Position numbers and translations under genes: made by a program. From NCBI GenBank assembly GCA_016215705.1, contig JACRIR010000118.1, positions 1 through 28,839 on the forward strand: a DNA stretch of 28,839 nucleotides, read 5' to 3'. Below, piece by piece: positions 7,581 to 15,740 of the stretch. Origin of the DNA: Candidatus Poribacteria bacterium (lineage in GTDB: Bacteria; Abyssobacteria; SURF-5). Each line of letters opens with the position of its first letter. The first letter of the stretch is position 1. A model generated the notes under the pieces. That model was not told the DNA's origin and did not search any database. It saw only the letters and a list, made by a program, of their open reading frames with translations.

Positions 7581-7678
7581 GTACGCTTCAATAATCCACA
7601 TGGTCCCACATCCTCATATCGTCAGCATATTGCCTGCGCAAAACGAGAAGAAGTCGTTCATCATTCATCATTCTGCAT

Positions 7679-8443
7679 TCATATGTCAATTGTATCGCCG
7701 GCATAAAGCACGCGGCACACTATGCCTTCTTGTGACAGCTTCTGCTTCATGCGTTCAAGGACCGCTTCCACATCAATCGTACGTACGCTCACTCGTTTCT
7801 TTGCCGCTATATCCAGATACTTGCCAATACAGTCGAAGTGCATCGGAACGACGCATTTCGGCCGAATCGCTTTCGCGAGCTCGACTGCGTTATTGATATC
7901 CATTCCGTCTGCTCCGCCGAGAAACGTGTAGAACGCGCACGATACCTGAAGAATGGCAACGTCTATGCGCTTGCCACGGAGCGCACCCACAATGCTCCAA
8001 TCGAAGCGCGTGTCACCACTGAAGTACACATTCCTTTCGCTTTCGACAAGGAATCCGACTGAGTCCTTCGATAGCGGATGGAAAGCCGGCACAGCAGTTA
8101 CTTTGATTCCCGAAGTCTCGACGGTTTCCCCCGTCTGAAGTTGACGGTAATTACAGATTCCGTTACGTCTCGATCGTTTGACAACGCTTGCCGGCCCGAC
8201 AACCGTCGTTCCAAGCCTGTGCGCCAGATTCAAAGCCCCGCGATCGAAATGGTCAATGTGGTTGTGTGAAACCAGCATCACGTCGCAATGACTTATCGAT
8301 TCGGGGTCTGTCGCCAACGGATAGATTCGCCTCATAAACAAGCGGTAGAGAATTCCTGACGTAGTAAACCACGGATCGGTCAGAATCACGATTCCGCCGA
8401 TTTCGAGTTTGAATGTTGACTGTCCGATCGAGGTGATTCTCAT
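7679..8443 (-). CDS. Metallo-beta-lactamase-fold hydrolase (UlaG-like)
   Basis: This is a 254-residue member of the MBL-fold superfamily, in the UlaG/RomA-like branch often annotated as Zn-dependent hydrolase. The start MRITSIGQSTFKLEIGG and the TDPWF element are typical. The metal site is HNHIDH. Later ligands appear in FSGDTRFDW and VVPMHFDCIG. The protein begins directly with the first beta strand, has no signal peptide and is cytoplasmic by inspection. No good ribosome binding site precedes the ATG. Substrates in this branch range from sugar-phosphate lactones to N-acyl phospholipids, so the reaction cannot be assigned. It may be first in a transcript with comB and htrA. Confidence 0.82.
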   Translation of the reverse strand: MRITSIGQSTFKLEIGGIVILTDPWFTTSGILYRLFMRRIYPLATDPESISHCDVMLVSHNHIDHFDRGALNLAHRLGTTVVGPASVVKRSRRNGICNYRQLQTGETVETSGIKVTAVPAFHPLSKDSVGFLVESERNVYFSGDTRFDWSIVGALRGKRIDVAILQVSCAFYTFLGGADGMDINNAVELAKAIRPKCVVPMHFDCIGKYLDIAAKKRVSVRTIDVEAVLERMKQKLSQEGIVCRVLYAGDTIDI

Positions 8444-8583
8444 CGCGGGTTCGTTTTCATGATGTCATCCAGATATCCGGAGACCGGCATTCTTGTTCGT
8501 TGAACAAAGCGACCTGTCGAGTCCAAACAGACATCGAAGAGGATGATAGCAGAGACGCGGCTCGCGTTTCAAGAATCAGCGAA

Positions 8584-8610
8584 GAGATCCATCGCTTCGC
8601 TTAGAATGAC
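8584..8610 (-). repeat. Dispersed GTCATTCTRARCGAAGCGA repeat, copy 1
   Basis: Read on the minus strand it gives GTCATTCTAAGCGAAGCGAT followed by GGATCTC. A second copy is at 22797-22825 on the plus strand. The motif resembles a short intergenic repeat common in many environmental genomes; its function is unknown. Confidence 0.6.
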
Positions 8611-8682
8611 GCGTCTAATGGCGTCCTACAGAGGGTCGTTATGCGCGCCGTTCACGTCGCACCCATACCCGCCAACAGTTGG

Positions 8683-8711
8683 TTGCGCCTCATCGCCAAG
8701 GAATGTATAAT
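8683..8711 (+). promoter_or_regulatory. Candidate sigma-70 promoter for the nucleotidyltransferase
   Basis: A perfect TATAAT (8706-8711) lies 17 bp after TTGCGC (8683-8688), a weak -35. The predicted start near 8718 leaves a 5' leader of about 59 bases before the ATG at 8777. Confidence 0.45.
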
Positions 8712-8776
8712 ATGTCTCGGTTCTTTCACGACCGTGCGAAAGGCTCTGGCGACGTGTTCGAATTCGGGAAGGACGG

Positions 8777-9766
8777 ATGCGCAATTACCCTGGACTGAAG
8801 ACAATAGTCGTTGTGGGCGACAAGGGCAAAAGCCATCCGGTCCTGGGAAAAAATAAGGCATTCCTTGAGGTAGAAGGGTTGCCCCTCGTCGGGCACGTGC
8901 TCAAGGCGCTGGAAGAAGCGCAGAGTGTCGCCGAGATATATGTCATCGGTCCAAAGAAGAGATTGGAGGAGGTTCTGTCGGCAAGTTTCGCCTCTGCGCT
9001 CAGCAAACCCATCCGCATTTTTGAGCAGCGCTCTAACCTCTACGAGAATATTTGGACCGCTTTCCTGGAAACACTGCCGGCCGGCCAGCGGGACGAGGCT
9101 GCGACCGCCGGCGGTGGGCTTTGCGCCGACAACGTCGCGCTGGTTATCGGCTCCGATATGCCGCTGGTCACAGGCCCCGAAGTCGATGAATTCGTATTGA
9201 AATGCGATATGGAGAAGTACGACTGTGTGGTCGGAGTCACACGCGAGGAGGACCTGAAGCATTACTACCCCAACGATGCGAAACAGGGCATCCGGCTCGC
9301 GTACCTGCATTTCAGAGAGGGCAACCTGAGACAGAACAACATGTGGCTCGTTCGCCCTTTCAAGGTTCGTAACCGGCATTATATACAGACGATGTACGAC
9401 CTGCGGTATCAGAAAGAACCCGGAAACATCGTGCGGCTTGCGTGGGAGATACTCAGGAGAGGAAAGGGGGTTTGGGGCGCATTGGGGAACTACTTCTTGC
9501 TCCAGACCTCGCTCCTTTTTGCGAGACTTCATCTCGGTTTCATGAGGGACATCGTTCGCAGACTTACGCGCATCGATTCAGTCGTGAACTGCATCTCGAA
9601 GCTCCTGGAAACCCGTTTTTCGTACGCCTGCACCACACTTGGCGGCGCCGCGCTCGACGTTGACAGGGAACAGGAGTATGAGAGTATCAAGGCACGATTC
9701 ACCGAGTGGATGAGCTATCAAGAGAAAAAGGCCGGCGAAATAATTGCTCGCGGCAATTCCGGGTAG
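8777..9766 (+). CDS. MobA-like nucleotidyltransferase with long C-terminus
   Basis: The 329-residue protein begins with an NTP-transferase fold. A first strand and modified P-loop (TIVVVGDKGKSHPVLGKNKAFLEVEGLPLVGHVL, about 9-42) are followed by IYVIGP and VALVIGSDMPLVTGPEVDEF (residues about 133-152), whose SDMP is the metal-binding site. Canonical members read LAGGxGxRM; here the glycine pair is replaced by GDKGKS, while the lysine in LGKNKAFLEVEG is kept. The C-terminal 130 residues contain amphipathic or hydrophobic stretches (LGNYFLLQTSLLFARLHLG) and no domain I recognise. GGAAGGA precedes the ATG at good spacing. It probably transfers a nucleotidyl group to a sugar-, polyol- or cofactor-phosphate. 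The substrate is unknown, and the neighbours give no decisive hint. Confidence 0.7.
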   Translation: MRNYPGLKTIVVVGDKGKSHPVLGKNKAFLEVEGLPLVGHVLKALEEAQSVAEIYVIGPKKRLEEVLSASFASALSKPIRIFEQRSNLYENIWTAFLETLPAGQRDEAATAGGGLCADNVALVIGSDMPLVTGPEVDEFVLKCDMEKYDCVVGVTREEDLKHYYPNDAKQGIRLAYLHFREGNLRQNNMWLVRPFKVRNRHYIQTMYDLRYQKEPGNIVRLAWEILRRGKGVWGALGNYFLLQTSLLFARLHLGFMRDIVRRLTRIDSVVNCISKLLETRFSYACTTLGGAALDVDREQEYESIKARFTEWMSYQEKKAGEIIARGNSG

Positions 9767-10068
9767 TCTTCCAACTAACAGAAAAAACGCGACAGAAACA
9801 GGGCGAAAGGGAAACTCGAGAAGAGGAAAACGAGCTTGTTTCTCATTTCCGACTTCACTGTTCTTCCCCAACCAACCCGCCACCGTAGACAACGGCGTCC
9901 TGAGAACCAAGGCATCATGCGGCAAGTTTCGTCATATGAATTCCTGCTTTCGCCGGAATTTCGTGGAGATACGCCGGATATCTGTCTCAAATGCCGCTGC
10001 CAACCGCGGCTTGGAGAATTCCAGGAAAAGGTTCGGGCTTTCAAGTTAATGGTTGCAGAGTGATTGAT
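9767..10068. other. Intergenic stretch before the cytochrome
   Basis: No gene is supported. It contains a short AATTCC/GGAATT hairpin with the TGCTTTCGCC loop (about 9939-9960), which resembles a degenerate member of the common 'cgaaagc' intergenic repeat. I found no convincing promoter. Confidence 0.5.
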
Positions 10069-11958
10069 ATGGTGAGAGTTATTGTCGCAGTTCTCCTGGT
10101 CATCGTGCTACTCGCGCTTGTGCAACAGCCGGCGGCGCAGGAAAAGGAACCAGGGGCGCGAGGAGAGGGCTGCCTCGGCTGCCATAAAGGTATCGAGACG
10201 ATCAACCAGAAAATGGCGGCCGCGTGGGGAGCAGACAAGAAGTGCGAGATATGCCATCAAGGGCAACCTTCGGCGGCGAGTGAACTGGAGGCGCATGCCG
10301 GTCTCATCGCCAACCCGGGTGATCTCAGGGTCATAGACCAAACCTGCGGAAAATGTCACAGTGATTACGGAGAGATACTGCGGGTAAAAGTGCAGGGCAT
10401 TGATGACCACGTGGGCAGAGTGATGCGCTCGCTGATGGCTACCGCAGCCGGAGAAATAGCGGGAACACGGTATCTTTGGAACACTCAGGAAACGAGGTCT
10501 GCCATCCACGGGGTGCGTGCGGTATTGGACATGGATCACGAGCAGCCGGAAGGCGCAGTCGCATTGCTTACGGAATTGCCGCCGGCTTCAAACTCGGATG
10601 CCGACAGCCTGCTCCGGGGCGCATGTCTCAGGTGCCATCTCTGGACCGAAGACAAAACCACACCGGGCGTTTTCCGGCCGGCGGGATGCTCGGCATGCCA
10701 CGTGCTTTACGGAGAAACCGGACTGAGCCAGAGTGGAGACCCAGCCATGCCCAAGGACAAGCCCGGCCATCCTCTGCGACACGAGATCACGACGCGCATC
10801 CCGGACACTCAGTGCCTGCTGTGTCACAACGACGGAGGGACAAGGATCGGTCTCAGCTACGTGGGGCTCGCCGTGACCGATTCGAGGCTCGGTCGCACGA
10901 CTTCGGAGACCGACGAAACATCTCTATATGGGGCGCGCCTGATGCACGTAAAACCCGACGTGCACTATCGCCGAGGCATCGGCTGCATCGACTGCCATGA
11001 CTCCATCGACCTTCACGGCGACGGTAACGTGTATTCCCATCAGGAGTATCAGGTGGGGATACGGTGCGAGAGTTGTCACGGCAGTTCGTCGAAGAAGCCG
11101 ACTTTCCGGACGGAGCGGGGCGATGCGCTGGCCAACGTGGCGATGACGGACGGCAAGCCCTACCTGCGCACGAAAGTCTTCGAGGAGGAGCACCGAATTC
11201 CTGTTGTGTATTTGTCCGACACGGACTCCTCCCGTCCGGCCGGCATCTGGCACAAAGGTCATCTAAGATTGGAATGCTACACGTGTCACAGTCTCAACGT
11301 ACCACAGTGCTACGTCTGTCACATGACTCGTGATGACGGCAGAGTGAGTCCGGTCGATTGGGCGACGGGCATAGGCGAGGGTCAACTGCCGAGAAGCTCG
11401 GCGGGGATGTGGAGCGGCAGTGCGCTGTATCAAGCGTGGGACAACCCTATTCTCGGCATTGGCCGCAGAGACCGAATCTCTCCCTTTATGCCGGGGGGCC
11501 AGGCTATATTGGACCGTCTCAGTTCGGGCGGCGAAAAGATCGTGTCAAACCATGTTTTCAAGACGTCAGCAGGCCTTTATGGTTTCTCCATGAACCCGGT
11601 TCAGCCGCACAACATAAGCGCCGAATCACGAACCTGTCCTTCGTGCCATTCGAACAAGAAAACTCTGGGACTGGGGAGTGATTTTGCGGACCTCAAGCGC
11701 CTCGGTCTGTCCTTGAACTTTTCACCCGACAGTTTTGTGAACGAGGAGGGCGGCCGTATCCAGGACTCCGGCCATGAGGGAGTTCGTCCTTTCAACGGAG
11801 AGGAACTAGCCGGTTTGCTTCGGACTGATTCTTGCATTGTTTGCCACAAGGAGCCAATGGAAATGTTCCCCTCCCGTTTTACGCCGGGGTCATTGAAAGA
11901 AGGGGACAGGTCGCATGAAGAGGCAATCAAGAAATCTTTTCAGGCGGAAAAGGAATAA
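10069..11958 (+). CDS. Secreted dodecahaem cytochrome c
   Basis: The 629-residue product starts with a clear signal peptide (MVRVIVAVLLVIVLLALVQQPAAQ), so it acts outside the cytoplasmic membrane. I count twelve CxxCH haem-binding motifs: CLGCH, CEICH, CGKCH, CLRCH, CSACH, CLLCH, CIDCH, CESCH, CYTCH, CYVCH, CPSCH and CIVCH. No C-terminal anchor is visible. The ATG at 10069 was chosen because the signal peptide begins there; a longer in-frame frame to 9991 would put charged and polar sequence in front, and a GTG at 10060 is possible. Such proteins carry electrons to or from metals, nitrogen or sulfur oxides, or partner complexes; the specific role is not readable. No maturation (Ccm) or membrane quinol partner gene is present. 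The stop codon directly abuts the next gene. Confidence 0.9.
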   Translation: MVRVIVAVLLVIVLLALVQQPAAQEKEPGARGEGCLGCHKGIETINQKMAAAWGADKKCEICHQGQPSAASELEAHAGLIANPGDLRVIDQTCGKCHSDYGEILRVKVQGIDDHVGRVMRSLMATAAGEIAGTRYLWNTQETRSAIHGVRAVLDMDHEQPEGAVALLTELPPASNSDADSLLRGACLRCHLWTEDKTTPGVFRPAGCSACHVLYGETGLSQSGDPAMPKDKPGHPLRHEITTRIPDTQCLLCHNDGGTRIGLSYVGLAVTDSRLGRTTSETDETSLYGARLMHVKPDVHYRRGIGCIDCHDSIDLHGDGNVYSHQEYQVGIRCESCHGSSSKKPTFRTERGDALANVAMTDGKPYLRTKVFEEEHRIPVVYLSDTDSSRPAGIWHKGHLRLECYTCHSLNVPQCYVCHMTRDDGRVSPVDWATGIGEGQLPRSSAGMWSGSALYQAWDNPILGIGRRDRISPFMPGGQAILDRLSSGGEKIVSNHVFKTSAGLYGFSMNPVQPHNISAESRTCPSCHSNKKTLGLGSDFADLKRLGLSLNFSPDSFVNEEGGRIQDSGHEGVRPFNGEELAGLLRTDSCIVCHKEPMEMFPSRFTPGSLKEGDRSHEEAIKKSFQAEKE

Positions 11959-12690
11959 ATGCGGTTCGCGATAATATCCGACATACACTCGAATCTTCAT
12001 GCCCTCATGGCGGTCCTTGAGGAGATAGGCAAGCAAAAAGCCGACAGCATATTCTCATTGGGTGACCTCGTGGGCTACAACGCTTTCCCGAGCGAGGTGC
12101 TCGACATTATCTTTCAAAGGAACATCCCCTCAATTATGGGCAATCACGACATCGTGTGCTGCGGTCTTGAAAACCCGATATGGTTCAATCCGTCGGCCCG
12201 GGAGGCCTCGCTGTGGACCCGGAAAAGACTATCAGAGGAGAAGAAGCGATATCTCTGCAACCTTCATAACGAGAAGATGATACACGACAGAATCTACACC
12301 GTGCACGGAAGCCCGATGTCGCGCGACGACTACATCATGGATTTGATGGACGCCTTGAACTGTTTTCAGCACCTGCCGGACAAATCGATCCGGATTTGTC
12401 TGTACGGCCACACCCATCTCCCTGCGATTTACAGCGACCACGGCCCTTCGCATGACTGCACACATGCGGGGAAGCATTCTCTCAGCATCAGGGACCGCTA
12501 CTTCATCAATCCGGGCTCCGTCGGCCAACCCCGGGATGGAGACCCACGCGCGTCATTTGCGATGCTGGATCTCGAAGAGACGACAATCGAGATTATTCGA
12601 GTTGAATATGATGTTACAGCGGCAATGAAGGCCGTGTTGAAAGCAGGGCTGCCGCATTTTCTGGCGGAGCGTCTGCAAGTGGGCGCCTAG
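11959..12690 (+). CDS. Calcineurin-like metallophosphoesterase
   Basis: This 243-residue cytoplasmic enzyme has the full metallophosphoesterase motif set: DIHSN (8-12), GDLVGYN (about 35-41), GNHD (about 60-63), HGSP in the middle, and GHTH (about 151-154). The order and spacing match the YfcE/ApaH-like phosphodiesterase branch that acts on small phosphodiesters or nucleotides. The substrate is unassigned. Its ATG follows the cytochrome stop with no intervening base, so expression is probably coupled. Why a phosphoesterase is coupled to an extracytoplasmic cytochrome is unclear. A promoter for the downstream signalling operon lies just after its stop. Confidence 0.85.
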   Translation: MRFAIISDIHSNLHALMAVLEEIGKQKADSIFSLGDLVGYNAFPSEVLDIIFQRNIPSIMGNHDIVCCGLENPIWFNPSAREASLWTRKRLSEEKKRYLCNLHNEKMIHDRIYTVHGSPMSRDDYIMDLMDALNCFQHLPDKSIRICLYGHTHLPAIYSDHGPSHDCTHAGKHSLSIRDRYFINPGSVGQPRDGDPRASFAMLDLEETTIEIIRVEYDVTAAMKAVLKAGLPHFLAERLQVGA

Positions 12691-12742
12691 GCATAGCCAA
12701 ACTCTTTGGTGGATAGAAATTTATGGCGCTTCCCCGACCCTG

Positions 12743-12771
12743 TTGAACGGGGTTATCTTTCATGCTATAAT
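12743..12771 (+). promoter_or_regulatory. Sigma-70 promoter of the signalling operon
   Basis: TTGAAC (12743-12748) and a perfect TATAAT (12766-12771) are separated by exactly 17 bp. Initiation near 12778 would give a leader of about 58 bases before the kinase ATG at 12836. This also rules out the in-frame TTG at 12743 as a start codon, because it is part of the -35 element. Confidence 0.7.
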
Positions 12772-12835
12772 TACATTCGGAAACTCTGTCGTGCAAGCAG
12801 TATCCGCGCGGTCAAAAGTAGGGGATGACCTGCCG

Positions 12836-15346
12836 ATGCGGCCTCCCAAATTCAGATTAGGGCTCCGTTTCAAGATAACCGCCTATATTTCACTTGTCGT
12901 GATGTTCACAGCTACGGTGCTTGGCTGGTTTCTTGTCCGCAGACAAGTTCACGAAATAGCCGAACATCTCAAGGAAAAAGGAGCGGTTCTGGGACGGAAC
13001 GTAGCTTCCGCCAGCGAGTACGGCATGCTCACGGGCAACCGAACGATATTTGACAGCATCATCGCCGGCCTGAAGAAGGAGAAGGATGTTGCGTACTGCA
13101 TCATAGCAAATAATCGAGGCGAAATACTGGCTCGCACACCGACCCTGCCACACCACATCGAGGGCATCTCGCAGACGGCCGCCTACGAGGTAACCGAACA
13201 GGCGCTAAGAACCGAAAAGCTGCTCATACAATCATTTACCGAAGATGAAACCAGGACACCTGTGTACGACATCGCGGCGCCCATCATGACGCAGAAGATC
13301 AGTTCATCTCTCTCGGGAGAAGAGGTTGTTTTCGGGATGGACGACACCTCCGGCTCGAAGGGTGTCACCGAAAGAATAGGAGTGGCGCGCATCGGCATAT
13401 CGCTGGATTCAATGAACAAGGAAATCAGCCGGGCTCGCCGCACAATCACAAACGTCACGGTGTTCGTCGTACTTTTGTCCATCGGAATAACCGTGTTCCT
13501 GGTGCGCGTCATCGTTGATCCGGTTCAGCAGTTGGTCGCTGCAACGGAGCGAGTGGCGAGCGGTAACCTCGACAAGCCCGTCATGATCAACACTAACGAC
13601 GAAATCGGCGAACTGGGCGCCTCGTTCAACAAGATGACGGACGATCTGAAGCGCTACCGCACGGCGCTCGAGGATTACAGCAGAACACTCGAGCAGAAGG
13701 TGGAGGAACGCACAAAAGCGCTCCGCTTAATCAATGAGGAGTTGCACCGGACAAACGAGCAGTTGGAGACGGTCAACAAACTGAAATCGGAGTTTCTTGC
13801 GAATATGAGCCACGAACTCCGAACTCCTCTGAACGCGATTATCGGGTTCTCCGAAATTCTTCACGACCAGTCGTTCGGCGCGCTCAACGAGAAGCAGATC
13901 AAGTACGCGCAAAACGTGGTAATCAGCGGGAAGCACTTGTTGCAACTCATCAATGAAATTCTTGATCTCGCGAAAGTTGAATCGGGAAAGATGGACCTGC
14001 ATCCGGAAACGTTCGCGCTCGCGGATGCGCTGACGGAAATCGTGAGCTTCGCGCGCGGGCTCGCCGCAAAAAAGGAGATAACGATCCGGCAGCGGATTTC
14101 GCCGAAGATTGTCACTATTACGGCGGACCCCAAGAAATTCAAGCAGATTTTTTATAATCTGCTCAGCAACGCGATAAAGTTCACGTCCAACAATGGATTG
14201 GTCGAGATATCGACCGATATTGTTGGAGATTTCGAAATATCGGTGAGCGACCAGTTCATTCTGAGACGCTACGTGGAATTCTGCGTCAAAGATAACGGGA
14301 TAGGAATCGACAAGGCGGACCATGAGCGAATCTTCCACGAATTCCAGCAGGTGGACGGCTCGCATTCGCGCCAGTACGAGGGCACCGGCCTCGGGCTCGC
14401 GCTCACCAAGAAGATCGTCGAGTTGCATGGCGGCTCAATATGGCTCGAAAGCGAAAAAGGCAAAGGCAGCTCGTTCTACTTCACTCTGCCTGTGACGGAG
14501 AACGACACCATCGAGCCTGCCCCATCGCCCGAAGCCGCGGAGCGAAGAAAAGAACTCGCTGTCGGCTCAAACAGCAAAGGCCGCGCTGAAGCCGTGCTCG
14601 TTGTGGAAGATGAGCCGCACTCATTCGAGTTGATATCGGCTTATCTGACGGAAGCCGGCTACCAGGTCGCCCACGCAACGAGCGGAAAAGAGGCTATCGA
14701 AGCGGCGCGTTTGATCCACCCCGCAATCATAACGCTCGATATTGTGCTCCCGGACATGGACGGTTGGACGGTATTGCAGGAACTCAAAGCGGCTCCGGAG
14801 ACAAGCCATATCCCGGTAGTCATCACGTCGGTACTGCAGGATGACGGGACGGGCTTCAGCATGGGGGCAGCCGATTACATCGTGAAGCCCATTTCACGCC
14901 AGCAGTTGCTCGATCGTCTGGAGAAATTGCACGAATTTACCGCGAAGGGACGCATATCGGACGTGCTGGTAGTGGACGACGACCGCCAGTTCGTCGAGCT
15001 TGTAGCCACCATGCTTGAGGAACAGTCTTTTTGTATCACGAAGGCGTACACGGGCCTCCAGGCAATCGAGTACGCCACCAAGCAGAGGCCCGACCTGATC
15101 TTCCTCGATCTGCTGCTTCCCGATATCAGCGGATTCGAGATCGTGGAATTCCTGAAGATGGAGGAGACCACCAAAGATATCCCGATAGTGCTTGTAACCG
15201 CCAAAGACCTGACGGATGAGGAGAAACGCTCGCTGGACGGAAAGATAGAGGCGATAGCCCAAAAAGGGCACTATGGCAAGAATGATTTCCTCGGCGAAAT
15301 CAAACGCATCGAGCGCCTCGTCACGACAAGAAAGGGAGAAGCTTGA
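12836..15346 (+). CDS. Membrane hybrid histidine kinase with two receivers
   Basis: This 836-residue sensor has TM1 at about 14-34, a periplasmic sensor region of about 165 residues, and TM2 at about 203-225. A HAMP domain follows (VIVDPVQQLVAATERVASGNLD), then a coiled coil. HisKA carries phospho-acceptor His326 (NMSHELRTPLNAIIGFSE), followed by an ATPase domain with N-box (NLLSNAIKFT, about 440), DNGIGID and GTGLGLAL. Two C-terminal receiver domains follow, with phospho-acceptors Asp635 (TLDIVLPDMDG) and Asp758 (FLDLLLPDISG). The ATG at 12836 was chosen because it lies downstream of the promoter and directly precedes the charged pre-TM1 stretch. The next gene starts one base after the stop. 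The double receiver suggests an internal phosphorelay feeding the downstream regulators; the stimulus is unknown. Confidence 0.93.
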   Translation: MRPPKFRLGLRFKITAYISLVVMFTATVLGWFLVRRQVHEIAEHLKEKGAVLGRNVASASEYGMLTGNRTIFDSIIAGLKKEKDVAYCIIANNRGEILARTPTLPHHIEGISQTAAYEVTEQALRTEKLLIQSFTEDETRTPVYDIAAPIMTQKISSSLSGEEVVFGMDDTSGSKGVTERIGVARIGISLDSMNKEISRARRTITNVTVFVVLLSIGITVFLVRVIVDPVQQLVAATERVASGNLDKPVMINTNDEIGELGASFNKMTDDLKRYRTALEDYSRTLEQKVEERTKALRLINEELHRTNEQLETVNKLKSEFLANMSHELRTPLNAIIGFSEILHDQSFGALNEKQIKYAQNVVISGKHLLQLINEILDLAKVESGKMDLHPETFALADALTEIVSFARGLAAKKEITIRQRISPKIVTITADPKKFKQIFYNLLSNAIKFTSNNGLVEISTDIVGDFEISVSDQFILRRYVEFCVKDNGIGIDKADHERIFHEFQQVDGSHSRQYEGTGLGLALTKKIVELHGGSIWLESEKGKGSSFYFTLPVTENDTIEPAPSPEAAERRKELAVGSNSKGRAEAVLVVEDEPHSFELISAYLTEAGYQVAHATSGKEAIEAARLIHPAIITLDIVLPDMDGWTVLQELKAAPETSHIPVVITSVLQDDGTGFSMGAADYIVKPISRQQLLDRLEKLHEFTAKGRISDVLVVDDDRQFVELVATMLEEQSFCITKAYTGLQAIEYATKQRPDLIFLDLLLPDISGFEIVEFLKMEETTKDIPIVLVTAKDLTDEEKRSLDGKIEAIAQKGHYGKNDFLGEIKRIERLVTTRKGEA

Positions 15347-15347
15347 G

Positions 15348-15731
15348 ATGGCCGCCGCACGGATTCTTGTTGTAGAAGACAATGCAATGAACATGGAACT
15401 GGCTGTTGATCTGCTCAGCCTCCAGGGTTATGAAGTCCTGTCGGCCAGAACGGGACAGGAGGCGCTTGACATCTCGAGCACGGAGCAGTTGGACCTCATC
15501 CTGATGGACGTTCAACTTCCGGGGATGGACGGACTGACCGTCACAAAGAAGCTTAAGGAAAACCCCAGCACGAAGCATATACCCGTTGTTGCGTTGACCG
15601 CCCATGCCATGAAGGGCGACGAGGAGAGAATCCTTCGTCATGGCTGCACGGGCTACATCTCGAAACCTATTGACACGAGGGAATTCCCAAAGGCCGTCGA
15701 GAAGTTCATCGGCAAAACGAAGAAAGGTTGA
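15348..15731 (+). CDS. Single-domain response regulator (CheY/DivK-like)
   Basis: The 127-residue protein is only a receiver domain: acidic pair VVEDN near residues 9-13, phospho-acceptor Asp54 (LILMDVQLPGMDG), the T/S position in VALTAHAM, and Lys in ISKPID. There is no output domain, so it acts by protein-protein contact or as a phosphorelay carrier. I chose the ATG at 15348, with GGGAGAA upstream; a longer frame starting within the kinase gene would add a non-conserved extension. It sits between the hybrid kinase and a REC-kinase in the same operon, a natural position for a shuttle between them. Confidence 0.92.
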   Translation: MAAARILVVEDNAMNMELAVDLLSLQGYEVLSARTGQEALDISSTEQLDLILMDVQLPGMDGLTVTKKLKENPSTKHIPVVALTAHAMKGDEERILRHGCTGYISKPIDTREFPKAVEKFIGKTKKG

Positions 15732-15740
15732 ACCCGCGTC

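Larger units (their letters stand above)
8444..8776. other. Divergent intergenic region
   Basis: It separates the minus-strand hydrolase from the plus-strand nucleotidyltransferase. I see no gene. It contains a dispersed repeat (8584-8610) and a promoter-like element (8683-8711). Confidence 0.6.

Noticed and set aside
9991-10068. N-terminal extension of the cytochrome
   Set aside because: It would bury the signal peptide behind 26 polar residues; the ATG at 10069 gives a normal signal sequence.
12743-12835. Upstream TTG start extending the hybrid kinase by 31 residues
   Set aside because: The TTG is part of the -35 element of the promoter, so it would not be in the mRNA. The extension has no conserved features.
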